64,000 nucleotides of DNA from Caulobacter sp. S45 (lineage in GTDB: Bacteria; Pseudomonadota; Alphaproteobacteria; Caulobacterales; Caulobacteraceae). The translations under genes and the position numbers were made by a program. The DNA is taken from positions 175,864 to 239,863 of the forward strand of contig NZ_LMUL01000014.1 in the NCBI RefSeq assembly GCF_009765965.1. The letters run 5' to 3'. This document shows positions 41,663-52,271 of the stretch, piece after piece. How positions within the stretch are numbered: the first letter of the stretch is position 1; each line of letters opens with the position of its first letter. Under the pieces are notes generated by a model. That model made no database searches. It worked only from the letters and a program-made list of their open reading frames with translations, and had not been told where the DNA came from.

Positions 41663-42127
41663 TCAGGCCCCAGCCACCGTCTCCCCATACAGCTCCCGCG
41701 CGCGCGCCTCGAAGCAAGCGATCAGCTTGTCAACGGCATAGCCGAAGTTGGCCTTCAGCAGCACGTCGAGCATCCGGGCCTTGAACTGGAAGTCGATGTC
41801 GAACACCACCTCGCACCCCATAGGGTGCGGGCGGAAGGCCCAGCGGTTGTCGAGCCTGCGGAACGGGCCGGACAGCAGCCCTACGGTGATCTGGTTGGCG
41901 TTGGCGTCGCGCCGCACACGGGTCTCGAAGCGCTCCTTCAGGAAGGAGAAGCCGACGCCGGCCTCGGCGTCGAGCGTGGTGACGCCCTCGTCCGCCGGCC
42001 GCGCCTCGCCAGCCCGCATGGAGGTGATCCAGGGGATGAACTGCGGATAGGCGGCCACGTCGCCGACCAGGGCGAACAGCTGGTCGGGCATATAGGGCAG
42101 GATGCGGCTGACGTGGTACTCGGCCAA
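41663..42127 (-). CDS. COQ10/RatA-family START-like protein
   Basis: The 154-residue protein is a COQ10/RatA-type polyketide-cyclase/START-fold protein, thought to bind ubiquinone or its precursors and support respiration. It opens with YHVSRILPYMPDQLFALVGD and DVAAYPQFIPWI, then shows FSFLKERFETRV, CEVVFDIDFQFKARM and a C-terminal helix ARARELYG. The frame is open far upstream but that is lipA in another frame. The best start is TTG at 42127 with TAGGACC before it, giving MAEYHVSR. It lies eight bases after lipA, the usual alphaproteobacterial order. Confidence 0.88.
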   Translation of the reverse strand: MAEYHVSRILPYMPDQLFALVGDVAAYPQFIPWITSMRAGEARPADEGVTTLDAEAGVGFSFLKERFETRVRRDANANQITVGLLSGPFRRLDNRWAFRPHPMGCEVVFDIDFQFKARMLDVLLKANFGYAVDKLIACFEARARELYGETVAGA

Positions 42128-42135
42128 CCCAGGTC

Positions 42136-43107
42136 CTAGCTGCGGGCCAGCATGGTGTTGCGGGCCTCGCGCAGGCGCTCGAAATCCTCGCCGGCATGGT
42201 GCGAGGAACGGGTCAGCGGGCTGGCGGACACCATCAGGAAGCCCTTGGCCCGCGCGATCGCCTCCAGCGCCTTGAACTCCTCGGGCGGTACGAAGCGGTC
42301 GATGGCGGCGTGCTTGCGGGTCGGCTGCAGGTACTGGCCGATGGTGATGAAGTCGACGCCGGCCGAACGCATGTCGTCCATCACCTGCATGACCTCCTCC
42401 TTGGTCTCGCCGAGCCCGACCATGACGCCGGACTTGGTGAACTGGCCGGGATCGCGCTCCTTCACCCGTTCCAGCAGGCGCAGCGAGTGGTAGTAGCGGG
42501 CGCCGGGCCGGATCTTCAGATACAGCCGCGGCACGGTTTCCAGGTTGTGGTTGAACACGTCCGGCCGCGCGTCGATCATCGCCTCGGCGGCCGCGACCGG
42601 CTTGCGCAGGAAGTCGGGCGTCAGGATCTCGACCGTGGTGTCGGGCGACTCGCGGCGGATAGCGCGCACCACCTCGGCGAAGTGGCCGGCCCCGCCGTCG
42701 TCCAGGTCGTCGCGGTCTACCGAGGTGATGACCACGTGCTTCAGGCCCATCTTGCGCACCGCCTCGGCAACCCGTTGCGGCTCGGTCGGGTCCAGCGCCT
42801 CGGGCATGCCGGTCTTGACGTTGCAGAAGGCGCAGGCGCGGGTGCAGGTGTCGCCCATGATCATCATGGTGGCGTGGCGCACCGACCAGCACTCGCCGAT
42901 GTTCGGACAGGCCGCCTCTTCGCACACCGTGGTCAGGCCGTGGGCCTTCACGATGCCCTTGGTCTCGTTGTAGCCGGGCGAACCGGGCGCGCGCACCCGC
43001 AGCCAGTCCGGCTTGCGCAGCACCTCTGTCTCGGCGCGATTACGCTTTTCCGGGTGGCGCAGGTCGCGGGCGCTGAGCTCGAAGCGGGTGTCGATCAGGG
43101 TCGTCAC
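42136..43107 (-). CDS. lipA: Lipoyl synthase
   Basis: The 323-residue radical-SAM enzyme inserts two sulfurs into octanoyl groups on lipoyl domains. The auxiliary cluster cysteines are C62, C67 and C73 ([12 protein letters not shown]). The radical-SAM cluster is C88, C92 and C95 (CTRACAFC). The C-terminal RSSHHA serine motif that completes the auxiliary cluster is present. Its targets are encoded just upstream: the lipoyl lysines of PdhB and PdhC. Position between the 2OG oxygenase and COQ10 genes on the same strand implies co-expression with the pyruvate dehydrogenase block. Confidence 0.97.
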   Translation of the reverse strand: MTTLIDTRFELSARDLRHPEKRNRAETEVLRKPDWLRVRAPGSPGYNETKGIVKAHGLTTVCEEAACPNIGECWSVRHATMMIMGDTCTRACAFCNVKTGMPEALDPTEPQRVAEAVRKMGLKHVVITSVDRDDLDDGGAGHFAEVVRAIRRESPDTTVEILTPDFLRKPVAAAEAMIDARPDVFNHNLETVPRLYLKIRPGARYYHSLRLLERVKERDPGQFTKSGVMVGLGETKEEVMQVMDDMRSAGVDFITIGQYLQPTRKHAAIDRFVPPEEFKALEAIARAKGFLMVSASPLTRSSHHAGEDFERLREARNTMLARS

Positions 43108-43111
43108 TGGA

Positions 43112-43765
43112 TCACCGCCCGAAGATGGATTTGAGGAAGTTGGTGCGCTTGTGGCGCTTGGTCTTGCGGGCGGCGGCGTCCGCGTCCCTGAGCCAGAACA
43201 CCTGCACCACCCGCCGTTCGCCGGCGAAGGGTTTGTGGCCGTGCCAGCTATCGTCGGCGCGGGCGAAGGCGGCGAAACCGCCGTAGCGGGCCGGGATCGG
43301 ATCGGTGCCGGGGCCGTCCAGGTCAGGACCTTCGAGAAACCGCAGCGCGCCGCCTTCGGCCGACCAGTCGTCGTTCAGATAAACGAGCGCGGTGGCGACC
43401 TTGTCCAGGCCGTCGGTATGCGGACGGCCGTCCTTGGTGGCGGACCATTTGCGCACCACGATCATGCGTGGGCGGCTGACGAGGTCCCGATCCAGCTTTT
43501 CGCCGACGATGCGGGAGAATTCGGGGCTGTTGAGATCGTCCAGCAGAGTCTGGAACGCCGGCCCGAATTTCAGCTGCTCCACCGGGAAGAAACCGGTCTT
43601 GGTCTCGTCGGGAAAGTCGCGCGCGAGATCGGCCTTGGCCTCTTCGGGCAGCAGGCCTTCGGCGGTGATGTGCGCGAACGGCTTGGTCGTGGTCGGCCGT
43701 TCGGCGAGGGTGTCTAGGCGCAGCAAAGCACGGGCCTCTGTCAGGACTCGCCGCTTATGTAGCAA
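43112..43765 (-). CDS. 2OG-Fe(II) oxygenase-like protein
   Basis: The 217-residue protein has the iron-binding HxD...H pattern of 2-oxoglutarate/Fe(II) oxygenases: [20 protein letters not shown] and, about 60 residues later, [20 protein letters not shown], where the His and an Arg (2OG carboxylate) are in place. The N terminus ([20 protein letters not shown]) resembles prolyl-hydroxylase-like members. The basic tail ends in [14 protein letters not shown]. It starts just four bases upstream of lipA, an unusual partner for lipoyl synthase. The substrate is unknown. Confidence 0.75.
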   Translation of the reverse strand: MLHKRRVLTEARALLRLDTLAERPTTTKPFAHITAEGLLPEEAKADLARDFPDETKTGFFPVEQLKFGPAFQTLLDDLNSPEFSRIVGEKLDRDLVSRPRMIVVRKWSATKDGRPHTDGLDKVATALVYLNDDWSAEGGALRFLEGPDLDGPGTDPIPARYGGFAAFARADDSWHGHKPFAGERRVVQVFWLRDADAAARKTKRHKRTNFLKSIFGR

Positions 43766-43852
43766 CGCAGCGTAAGGATCGCCACGAAACGCTGCGTTTC
43801 GCGGGGTGCGGGCGGCGGAAATGTCGCTGCAGGCGGGCGGCTAAGGTGCTGC

Positions 43853-43959
43853 GTGCTTCGAGACGCGGCTTACGCGCTCCTTAGCATGCGAGGTTTGGAG
43901 AAACCCACCCTCTCCGTCATCCTGAGGAGCCCGCGAAGCGGGCGTCTCGAAGGACGCAC
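43853..43959. repeat. Inverted pair of REP-like elements
   Basis: An element at 43853-43893 (TGCTTCGAGACGCGG...CTCCTTAGCATGCG) and one at 43916-43959 (CATCCTGAGGAG...CGTCTCGAAGGACG) are imperfect reverse complements. The second holds a perfect hairpin, GCCCGC (43929-43934), GAA, GCGGGC (43938-43943). Between lpd and the oxygenase gene this may act as an mRNA stem-loop. This type of sequence is commonly dispersed in related genomes. Confidence 0.65.
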
Positions 43960-43971
43960 AACCTGACCGCC

Positions 43972-45378
43972 CTAGGTGTTCAGCACGATCCCATAGGCGT
44001 CCAGCGACGCCTCGTGCATGGCTTCGGACATGGTGGGGTGCGGGAACACCGTGGCCATGATCTCGGCCTCGGTGGCTTCCAGGGTCATGGCGAGCGCAAA
44101 GCCCTGGATCATCTCCGTGACTTCGCCGCCGATCATGTGGGCGCCCAGCAGCGCGCCGGTCTGCTCGTCGAAGATGGTCTTGACGAAGCCTTCGGTCTCG
44201 TTGGAGGCGATGGCCTTGCCGTTGGCGCGGAACGGGAAGCGGCCGACCTTGACCTTGCGGCCGTCCTTCTTGGCCTGGGTCTCGGTCAGGCCGATGGAGG
44301 CGACCTGGGGGGTGGTGTAGGTGCAGCCCGGGATCGGGGCCTTGATCGGCGGTCCGGCCTTGCCGGCGATGTGCTCGACGCAGTGCACGCCCTCGTGGCT
44401 GGCCTTGTGCGCCAGCCAGGGCGGCCCGGCCACATCGCCGATGGCGTAGAGGCCCTTCACATTGGTGGCGCAGTGCGGGTCGGTGACCACGTGGCCACGG
44501 TCGATCTTCACGCCCAGGGTGTCGAGCCCCAGCTTCTCGATATTGGCGTCGATGCCTACCGCCACGATGGCGCGCTCGGCCTCCAGGGTCTCGCTCTTGC
44601 CGCTGGCGTCCAGGGTGACGGTGACGCCGTCCTTGGACTTGGCCAGCTTGGTCACCTTGGCCGAGATGCGGAACTTGATGCCGCGCTTTTCCAGCGCCTT
44701 CTGGGCGGCGGCGGAGATTTCCTCGTCCTCCACCGGCAGGATGCGGTCCAGCGCCTCGATCACGGTCACATTGGAGCCGAGCGCGCGATAGAAGCTGGCG
44801 AATTCCAGGCCGATGGCGCCCGAGCCGATCACCAGCAGGCTGGCGGGGTGGGCCTTGGGGGTCATGGCGTCGCGATAGGTCCAGATGCGGTCGCCATCGC
44901 CGACCAGGCCGATGGCCGGGATCTCCTTGGCGCGCGCGCCGGTGGCCAGGATCACGTATTTGCACTGCAGGGTGCGCGACCCGCCGGCCCTCAGGTCGAC
45001 GACGACCTTGGGGGCGGGATCGCCCTTCTCCATACGGGCGACGCCCTCGATCACCTCGATCTTGTTCTTCTTCATCAGGAAGCCGACGCCGCCATTGAGC
45101 TGCTTGGCCACCTTGCGCGAGCGGTCGATCACCTTGGCGAAGTCGTAGGTCGGCTTCTCGGCGATCAGGCCGTAGTCGGCCGCGTGGTTCATGGTCTCGA
45201 AAATTTCGCCGGACTTCAACAACGCCTTGGTCGGGATGCAGCCCCAGTTCAGGCAGATGCCGCCGAGTAGCTCCCGCTCGACGATGGCGGTCTTCATACC
45301 GAGCTGGGCGGCGCGGATCGCGGCGGTGTAGCCGCCCGGACCTGAGCCGATGACGATGAGGTCGAAATCGAGAGCCAT
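43972..45378 (-). CDS. lpd: Dihydrolipoyl dehydrogenase (E3)
   Basis: The 468-residue flavoenzyme reoxidises dihydrolipoyl groups of the pyruvate dehydrogenase complex. The FAD-binding GSGPGGYTAAIRAAQLG is at residues 11-27. The redox disulfide is C42/C47 in GGICLNWGCIPTK. The NAD-binding GSGAIGLEFASFYRALG follows mid-chain. The C-terminal interface motif HPTMSEAMHE supplies the catalytic His/Glu. It is the last complex component in the pdhA-pdhB-csaA-pdhC-lpd order. A 150-base gap separates it from pdhC and a repeat-rich gap from the next gene. Confidence 0.97.
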   Translation of the reverse strand: MALDFDLIVIGSGPGGYTAAIRAAQLGMKTAIVERELLGGICLNWGCIPTKALLKSGEIFETMNHAADYGLIAEKPTYDFAKVIDRSRKVAKQLNGGVGFLMKKNKIEVIEGVARMEKGDPAPKVVVDLRAGGSRTLQCKYVILATGARAKEIPAIGLVGDGDRIWTYRDAMTPKAHPASLLVIGSGAIGLEFASFYRALGSNVTVIEALDRILPVEDEEISAAAQKALEKRGIKFRISAKVTKLAKSKDGVTVTLDASGKSETLEAERAIVAVGIDANIEKLGLDTLGVKIDRGHVVTDPHCATNVKGLYAIGDVAGPPWLAHKASHEGVHCVEHIAGKAGPPIKAPIPGCTYTTPQVASIGLTETQAKKDGRKVKVGRFPFRANGKAIASNETEGFVKTIFDEQTGALLGAHMIGGEVTEMIQGFALAMTLEATEAEIMATVFPHPTMSEAMHEASLDAYGIVLNT

Positions 45379-45526
45379 GCGCTACCTGTTCCACGCCGTT
45401 GCGGCGTCGCGGTCGATGCGCCTCGTCGCCCGATCCGGGACGAGGTGCGTTGCGGACTCGAGGGTGCGGTTCTCACCGTCTCGTTCGCCCCGCGCCGAGC
45501 CCGTCCAGGCGCGAGGCTGTAATCGA

Positions 45527-46813
45527 CTAGGCCAGCAGCGTGATCGGATCTTCCACGAAGCCTTTGAACGCCTGCACCCAGCGGGCGCCCGTGGCGCCGT
45601 CCACCACCCGGTGGTCGCAGGTCAGGGTCACGCTCATCACCGTGGCGATCGCCAGCTGGTCGCCATGCACGACCGGCCGCTTCTCGCCAGCGCCGACCGA
45701 CAGGATGCAGCCTTGGGGCTCGTTGATGATCGAGGAGAAGTTCTTGATCCCGAACATGCCGAGGTTGGACAGCGAGAAGGTGCCGCCCTGGAACTCCTCC
45801 GGCTTCAGCTTGCGGCTACGCGCGCGCTCGGCCAGGTCCTTCATCGCCTTGGAGATGTCGGCGAGAGTGCGGTTCTCCGCTTCGCGGATGATCGGGGTGA
45901 TCAGGCCGCCCTCGATGGCCACGGCCACGGCGATGTCGGCATGGTGATGCATGGCGATGCCTTCGGGAGAAAACGAGGCGTTGGCCTCCGGCACGGCCTT
46001 CAGGGCGGCGGCGCTGGCCTTGATCAGCAGGTCGTTGACGCTGACCTTCACCCCCTGCTTTTCCAGCGCCGCATTGATCCGGGCGCGGGCGTCGAGCAGG
46101 CGGTCGATCTCCAGATCTATGCTCAGCGGGAAGTGCGGGATGTCGCGGAAGCTCTCGGTCAGGCGCTTGGCGATGGTGCGGCGCATACCGTCCAGCGGGA
46201 TCAGGTCGTAGCTGCCGGGCGCGATGCCGAGGCTCTCCAGCGACTTGACCTGGGCCGGCGGGGCCTTGGCGAAGTCGGTCGCGCCGGACTTGGCGGACGC
46301 CTGGCCGGGCTTGGCGGCGTCCACGTCGGCCTGGACGATACGGCCGTGCGGGCCGGAACCCCTGACCGCCGAGAGGTCGATCCCCTTCTGCTCCGCCAAG
46401 CGGCGGGCCAGCGGGGACGCGAACACGCGCGCACCGTCCGCCTTGGCGGCGGCTTGCGGTGCGGGCTTGGGCGCCTCGGTAGGCGGAGCTTTGGCGGCGG
46501 GTTCGGCTGCGGCCGACTTGCTTTCCGAGGCCTTGGGCGCTTCCGCAGGCGGCTTAGCCGGGGCGCTGGCCCCGCCTTCGTCCTTCAGCCGGGCGATGGG
46601 GGTGTTGACCTTGACGCCCTCGGTCCCGTCCTTGACCAGGATGGCCTCGATCACGCCTTCATCGACGGCTTCCACCTCCATGGTGGCCTTGTCGGTCTCG
46701 ATCTCGGCGATCACGTCGCCAGCGGAGACGGTGTCGCCCTCCTTCACGTGCCACTTGGACAGCGTGCCCTCTTCCATGGTGGGCGACAGGGCGGGCATCA
46801 GGATGTCAGTCAC
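45527..46813 (-). CDS. pdhC: Pyruvate dehydrogenase E2, dihydrolipoamide acetyltransferase
   Basis: The 428-residue E2 core has one N-terminal lipoyl domain (lipoyl K42 in [14 protein letters not shown]), then an Ala/Pro/Lys-rich linker (about 80-135). The peripheral subunit-binding domain ([20 protein letters not shown], with GSGPHGRI) and the catalytic acetyltransferase domain ending [17 protein letters not shown] follow; His and Asp of this segment are catalytic. It passes acetyl groups to CoA. csaA is interposed between it and pdhB. Its lipoyl domain is nearly identical in sequence to that of PdhB over the first 45 residues. Confidence 0.97.
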   Translation of the reverse strand: MTDILMPALSPTMEEGTLSKWHVKEGDTVSAGDVIAEIETDKATMEVEAVDEGVIEAILVKDGTEGVKVNTPIARLKDEGGASAPAKPPAEAPKASESKSAAAEPAAKAPPTEAPKPAPQAAAKADGARVFASPLARRLAEQKGIDLSAVRGSGPHGRIVQADVDAAKPGQASAKSGATDFAKAPPAQVKSLESLGIAPGSYDLIPLDGMRRTIAKRLTESFRDIPHFPLSIDLEIDRLLDARARINAALEKQGVKVSVNDLLIKASAAALKAVPEANASFSPEGIAMHHHADIAVAVAIEGGLITPIIREAENRTLADISKAMKDLAERARSRKLKPEEFQGGTFSLSNLGMFGIKNFSSIINEPQGCILSVGAGEKRPVVHGDQLAIATVMSVTLTCDHRVVDGATGARWVQAFKGFVEDPITLLA

Positions 46814-46863
46814 GACGACCTCGAACTAAAGACCGGCGCACGAAGGCGTCGGCGCATGGGATA

Positions 46864-47217
46864 TCAGTACAGCCGGCCGCCCTCGGGAACGGGAGCGTCG
46901 GGACCGATCAGCATCACCTGACCACTCGCATCCGGGACGCCGAGCGTCAGCACCTCGGACATGAACGGCCCGATCTGCCGGGGCGGGAAATTGACGACCG
47001 CCAGCACCTGTCGCCCCACCAGCTCTTCCACCGCATAGTTGGCGGTGATCTGGGCGGAGGACCGGCGCTGGCCGATCGGGTGCCCGAAGTCGATCACCAG
47101 CTTGATCGCCGGCTTGCGCGCTTCGGGAAAAGGCTCGGCCTTCACCACGCGTCCGACCCGCACGTCCACCTGCATGAAGGCGTCGATGTCGATCGGAGGG
47201 GCGATGGCCTCGCTCAT
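46864..47217 (-). CDS. csaA: CsaA-like tRNA-binding-fold protein
   Basis: The 117-residue protein is a compact OB-fold of the CsaA/tRNA-binding-domain family: [40 protein letters not shown] and [21 protein letters not shown]. subtilis CsaA is a secretion-related chaperone that can bind tRNA; the role in Alphaproteobacteria is unclear. Its ATG overlaps the pdhB stop (ATGA), so it is translated from the pyruvate dehydrogenase mRNA, an odd place for such a protein. The length is standard for the family and the identification firm. Confidence 0.88.
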   Translation of the reverse strand: MSEAIAPPIDIDAFMQVDVRVGRVVKAEPFPEARKPAIKLVIDFGHPIGQRRSSAQITANYAVEELVGRQVLAVVNFPPRQIGPFMSEVLTLGVPDASGQVMLIGPDAPVPEGGRLY

Positions 47218-48596
47218 TTATAGCAGACCGCCTTCACCGCCTTGACGATCTTCTCGACCGACGGAAGCACCAGGGCCTCCAGGTTGGCGGCGTAGGGCAT
47301 GGGAACGTCCTCGCCGTGCACGCGGGTCGGCGGCGCGTCGAGATAGTCGAACGCGTGCTCGACCACCCGCTGGCAAATCTCCGCGCCGATCCCGTAAGGA
47401 CCCCAGCCCTCCTCCAAGCTGACCAGGCGGTTGGTCTTCTTGACGCTCTCCACCACGGTCTCGTGGTCGAGCGGACGCAGGCAGCGCAGGTCGACAACCT
47501 CGGCCTCGATGCCCTCCTTCGCCAATTGCTCGGCGGCTTCCAACGCGAAGCCGACCATGCGCGAGATGGCGGTGATGGTCACCGAGTGGCCCTGGCGGCG
47601 GACCTTGGCCTTGCCGATCGGCAGCACGAAGTCGGCGCCTTCCGGCACGTCGAACTCGTGGCCGTACATCATCTCGTTTTCGAGGAAGACCACGGGGTTC
47701 GGGTCGCGGATGGCGGCCTTTAGCAGCCCCTTGGCGTCGGCCGCGTCGTAGGGCGCGATCACCTTCAGGCCGGGCACCGAGCCATACCAGGCCGAATAGT
47801 CCTGGCTGTGCTGGGCGCCCACCCGCGCCGCCGCCCCGTTGGGACCGCGGAAGACGATGGAGCACGTGATCTGGCCGCCCGACATGTAGCGGGTCTTGGC
47901 GGCGGAGTTCACGATAGCGTCGATCGCCTGCATGGCGAAATTGAAGGTCATGAATTCGACGATCGGCTTCAGGCCGGCAAAGGCCGCGCCGACGCCCAGG
48001 CCGGCGAAGCCGTATTCGGTGATCGGGGTGTCGACCACCCGCCGGTCGCCGAACTCCTGCAGCAGTTCGCGGCTGACCTTGTAGGCGCCCTGGTACTGGG
48101 CGACTTCCTCGCCCATCAGGAACACGTCCGGGTCGCGGCGCATCTCTTCGGCGATGGCGTCGCGCAGGGCGTCGCGCACGGTGACCGAGACCATCTTGGT
48201 CCCGGCCGGGATTTCCGGGTCGGCCATCGGCGGCTTGGGCGCGACCACGGCCGTTCCCTCGCCTTCCGGCTTGGACTGCGCGGCTTTGGCCTCGTCAGCG
48301 GCCGGCTTGGAGACCGCGACCGGGGTCGGCGCCGGCTCGCTCTTGCTAGCGGCCTCGCCGTCGCCCTTCAGGCGCGCGATCGGGGTGTTGACCTTCACCC
48401 CCTCGGAGCCGGCAGCCACAAGGATGGCCTCCACCACGCCCTCGTCCACGGCTTCCACTTCCATGGTGGCCTTGTCTGTCTCGATCTCGGCGATGATGTC
48501 GCCGGCGGTGACGGTGTCGCCCTCCTTGATGTTCCACTTGGAGAGCGTGCCCTCCTCCATGGTCGGGGAAAGGGCCGGCATGAGTACGTCGGTCAA
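47214..48596 (-). CDS. pdhB: Pyruvate dehydrogenase E1 subunit beta with lipoyl domain
   Basis: The 460-residue subunit begins with a lipoyl domain (residues 1-80, lipoyl lysine K42) that ordinary E1-beta proteins lack, joined by an Ala/Lys/Pro linker to the transketolase-like E1-beta core from about residue 135 ([40 protein letters not shown]). The core includes [17 protein letters not shown] and [20 protein letters not shown]. With PdhA it decarboxylates pyruvate and acetylates lipoyl groups. The extra lipoyl domain on E1-beta is an alphaproteobacterial trait. It starts five bases after pdhA. Confidence 0.96.
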   Translation of the reverse strand: MTDVLMPALSPTMEEGTLSKWNIKEGDTVTAGDIIAEIETDKATMEVEAVDEGVVEAILVAAGSEGVKVNTPIARLKGDGEAASKSEPAPTPVAVSKPAADEAKAAQSKPEGEGTAVVAPKPPMADPEIPAGTKMVSVTVRDALRDAIAEEMRRDPDVFLMGEEVAQYQGAYKVSRELLQEFGDRRVVDTPITEYGFAGLGVGAAFAGLKPIVEFMTFNFAMQAIDAIVNSAAKTRYMSGGQITCSIVFRGPNGAAARVGAQHSQDYSAWYGSVPGLKVIAPYDAADAKGLLKAAIRDPNPVVFLENEMMYGHEFDVPEGADFVLPIGKAKVRRQGHSVTITAISRMVGFALEAAEQLAKEGIEAEVVDLRCLRPLDHETVVESVKKTNRLVSLEEGWGPYGIGAEICQRVVEHAFDYLDAPPTRVHGEDVPMPYAANLEALVLPSVEKIVKAVKAVCYK

Positions 48597-48600
48597 GGTC

Positions 48601-49707
48601 TCATGCCTCCGCGTAGACGTCGGTGTACAGTTCGGACGGGTCCGGCTCGGGCGCGGTGCGCGCGAACTCGGCCGCCTCGGCGACGATCTTCTTCACGTCC
48701 GCGTCGATGGCCTTCAGCTCGTCTTCGCTGGCGAAGCCGCGCTGCTCGATCTTGTCGCGCAGGTGGTCGATGGGATCGCGGGTCTTGCGGACCTGGTCGA
48801 CCTCCTCGCGGGTGCGGTACTTGGCCGGATCGGACATGGAGTGGCCGCGATAGCGGTAGGTCTTCATCTCGAGGATGTAGGGGCCCTTGCCGGTGCGCGC
48901 ATGTTCGGCGGCGCGGGCGCCGGCCACGCGGACAGCCTCGATGTCCATGCCGTCGACTTCCTCGCCCTTGATGTTGAAGGACTCGCCGCGACGATAGAGG
49001 TGGACCTGGGACGAGGCGCGCTCGACGCTGGTGCCCATGGCGTACTGGTTGTTCTCGATCACGAACACCGCCGGCAGCTTCCACAGCTCGGCCATGTTGA
49101 AGGCCTCGTAGACCTGGCCCTGGTTGGCCGCGCCGTCGCCGAAGTAGGTGTAGCTGACCTTGCCGTTGTCGCGGTAGCGGTTGGCGAAGGCTAGGCCCGC
49201 GCCGAGCGGCACCTGGGCGCCGACGATGCCGTGGCCGCCGAAGAAGCCCTTCTCGATGGAGAACATGTGCATCGAGCCGCCCTTGCCGTGGGCGGAGCCC
49301 GGCGCGCGGCCGGTCAGCTCCGACAGCACCTCCTTGGGGTCCATGCCGGCGGCCAGCATGTGACCGTGGTCACGGTAGCCGGTGATGATCTGGTCGCCCT
49401 CCTCGGCGATGGACTGCATCCCCACCGCGATGGCTTCCTGGCCGATGTAGAGGTGGCAGAAGCCGCCGATCAGCCCCATGCCGTAAAGCTGGCCCGCCCG
49501 CTCTTCGAAGCGGCGGATCAGCAGCATGTCGCGATACCAGTGGAGCATCTGCTCCTTGGACGAGGCGCTGGCCGCCTTGCGCGGGGCAACGGCCTTGCCG
49601 GACACCGGCTTGCCCGCGTCGGGTTTTGGGGCTCCGGCCTTAGGGGCGCCGACTTTCGAGGCGTCAGGCGGCCGCTTTGCGGGGGCCGCTCGGGTTCCAC
49701 GCGCCAT
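48601..49707 (-). CDS. pdhA: Pyruvate dehydrogenase E1 subunit alpha
   Basis: The 368-residue subunit carries the thiamine diphosphate site: [20 protein letters not shown] with the trailing IENN is the TPP-binding signature near residue 195. [20 protein letters not shown] and the [19 protein letters not shown] loop, where phosphorylation sites lie in mitochondria, are typical. The first 45 residues are an Ala/Pro/Lys-rich extension (repeated KxGAPK-type units), perhaps a flexible tether. The gene opens the pdh block, 62 bases after ftsB. Confidence 0.96.
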   Translation of the reverse strand: MARGTRAAPAKRPPDASKVGAPKAGAPKPDAGKPVSGKAVAPRKAASASSKEQMLHWYRDMLLIRRFEERAGQLYGMGLIGGFCHLYIGQEAIAVGMQSIAEEGDQIITGYRDHGHMLAAGMDPKEVLSELTGRAPGSAHGKGGSMHMFSIEKGFFGGHGIVGAQVPLGAGLAFANRYRDNGKVSYTYFGDGAANQGQVYEAFNMAELWKLPAVFVIENNQYAMGTSVERASSQVHLYRRGESFNIKGEEVDGMDIEAVRVAGARAAEHARTGKGPYILEMKTYRYRGHSMSDPAKYRTREEVDQVRKTRDPIDHLRDKIEQRGFASEDELKAIDADVKKIVAEAAEFARTAPEPDPSELYTDVYAEA

Positions 49708-49769
49708 CTACGCGATATCTCCTGTGACAGGACGGCTTATCTAGAGCGGCGCGCCGCCTCGGAAAAGGG

Positions 49770-50075
49770 TCAATCTTGCCGACGGGGTATGCGAATGACG
49801 TAGTCGTGCGGATCGGCGAACCCGAGGATGGTCCGTGCGCGTTCGTCCAGCAGGTCTTTGGACAGGGAATCGTCGCTGAGCAGGCGCACCCGGGTTTGCA
49901 ACTCGGCGTCTTCGGCCTGAAGGCGTTTCAATTCGCCCGTGCGGTTCGCCAGTTCGGCGTTGCGGGCCGAGTGCGTCAGCAGCCCACGATCGCCGGTCAG
50001 CGCCTGGCACCCGAAGTAGAAGATCAGCAGGGCGAACACCGCTGTCGGGAGATAGGGGCGGAAGTGAGCGAACAC
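49770..50075 (-). CDS. ftsB: Cell division protein FtsB (septum formation initiator)
   Basis: This 101-residue bitopic protein has a short cytosolic start, one membrane helix (LPTAVFALLIFYFGCQAL, about 9-27) and a periplasmic coiled coil (ELANRTGELKRLQAEDAELQ, about 40-66) ending in RARTILGFADPHDYVIRI, the DivIC/FtsB pattern. It acts in the FtsQLB divisome subcomplex. The location between eno and pdhA is the conserved alphaproteobacterial order. Confidence 0.92.
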   Translation of the reverse strand: MFAHFRPYLPTAVFALLIFYFGCQALTGDRGLLTHSARNAELANRTGELKRLQAEDAELQTRVRLLSDDSLSKDLLDERARTILGFADPHDYVIRIPRRQD

Positions 50076-50146
50076 CTAGGGCTCCGAGGACACGGAAACT
50101 ACGAACCGATGCTCAACACCTGCACCGATACGGTTAAACAAGGGTT

Positions 50147-50175
50147 GCCGGCGCGCCCGATGGTTGCGCGCCGGC
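50147..50175 (-). terminator. Hairpin downstream of eno
   Basis: GCCGGCGCGC (50147-50156) and GCGCGCCGGC (50166-50175) form a perfect 10-bp stem with a nine-base loop, 22 bases after the eno stop. On the minus strand AACCCTTGTTTAA follows, so the T-tract is weak. It may end eno transcripts partially before ftsB. Confidence 0.6.
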
Positions 50176-50197
50176 GATATTGATCTGTAGAAATCGC

Positions 50198-51559
<1,362 letters not shown>

Positions 51560-51614
51560 TCAATGCCGAGATGTATTTGGGCCTAGATGGATCTGGCCCT
51601 GGGGCATATTCCGC

Positions 51615-51896
51615 CTAGCAATGCACCGTGGACTTGGCGATCGCGTGGCCCGCGACCGCACCGACGCCGGCGCCGACCAGACCGCCGACCACGCCATGGC
51701 CGATCACCCCGCCCAGCACGCCGCCGCTGACCGCGCCGAGCGCGGTGCCCTGGTTGCCCGCACGGCGTTTGTCGTGACGACAGGAGTGATAGCGGTGGTG
51801 GTAATGGTGATAATATTGGGCGTCGGCGGGCGCAGCGGCGGCGGCGAGCATGCCAAACGTCGCCAGGGCGCACATAGCCGTCACAAACTTGCGCAT
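51615..51896 (-). CDS. Small secreted glycine-zipper protein with His/Tyr cluster
   Basis: This 93-residue product starts at an ATG with an ideal ribosome-binding site (AAGGAGATTGAG). A signal peptide (MRKFVTAMCALATFGMLAAA, cleaved after ADA) is followed by a His/Tyr-rich stretch (QYYHHYHHRYHSCRH) and a glycine-zipper region (ALGAVSGGVLGGVIGHGVVG, continuing GLVGAGVGAVAG) like the 2TM/Rick_17kDa type that inserts in membranes. The last residues are STVHC. It is probably periplasmic or outer-membrane associated. The histidine cluster could bind metal; this is inference. The frame extends upstream but without start signals. Confidence 0.75.
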   Translation of the reverse strand: MRKFVTAMCALATFGMLAAAAAPADAQYYHHYHHRYHSCRHDKRRAGNQGTALGAVSGGVLGGVIGHGVVGGLVGAGVGAVAGHAIAKSTVHC

Positions 51897-52071
51897 CTCA
51901 ATCTCCTTATGGCCAAGCTGGAACGAGCGACACGCGCTCGAGTTCCGCAACAACTTTCAAGTTGCGCTAAGAGCCATGAATGGGAGCTGAAATGTAGATG
52001 CCGATATCGAGCGTCGGCCTGGCCTCTGGGGCATCGGCTATCGCATCGATCAAGGCGATGGAATTCTCGCG

Positions 52072-52148
52072 TGGTACCACCTCCCAGTCTCGAACTGGGG
52101 ACCTCCAGAGCCACAATCTGGCGCTCTAACCAACTGAGCTAAGGCGGC
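52072..52148 (-). tRNA. tRNA-His (GUG anticodon), lacking G-1
   Basis: The minus-strand cloverleaf has acceptor GCCGCCT/AGGTGGT, D-arm GCTC...GAGC, anticodon stem CCAGA/TCTGG with loop TTGTGGC (anticodon GTG), T-arm CCCAG/CTGGG and an encoded CCA. The acceptor pairs G1 with U72 and the discriminator is A73. The base before G1 is T, so no G-1 is encoded. This is the known alphaproteobacterial form, unlike the G-1:C73 of most bacteria. Confidence 0.96.
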
Positions 52149-52211
52149 AAACACGCGAGAGGGTGTCTCTTAGTCGCCTACCGTGATCGGATCAAGCCGG
52201 TGGACGAGAGA

Positions 52212-52246
52212 TATAAAAAGCAAAACGCCCCGGACAAGCCGGGGCG
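52212..52246 (-). terminator. Rho-independent terminator after tonB
   Basis: On the minus strand CGCCCCGG (52246-52239), a five-base loop and CCGGGGCG (52233-52226) are followed by TTTTGCTTTTTAT. It ends the exbB-exbD-tonB operon. Confidence 0.9.
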
Positions 52247-52271
52247 TCAAGCTACTCAATTCTTACTCGGA

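Noticed and set aside
41421..41741. Plus-strand frame opposite the LprI-like gene start
   Set aside because: No homology and an irregular composition; the minus-strand gene has a signal peptide and a DUF1311 domain.
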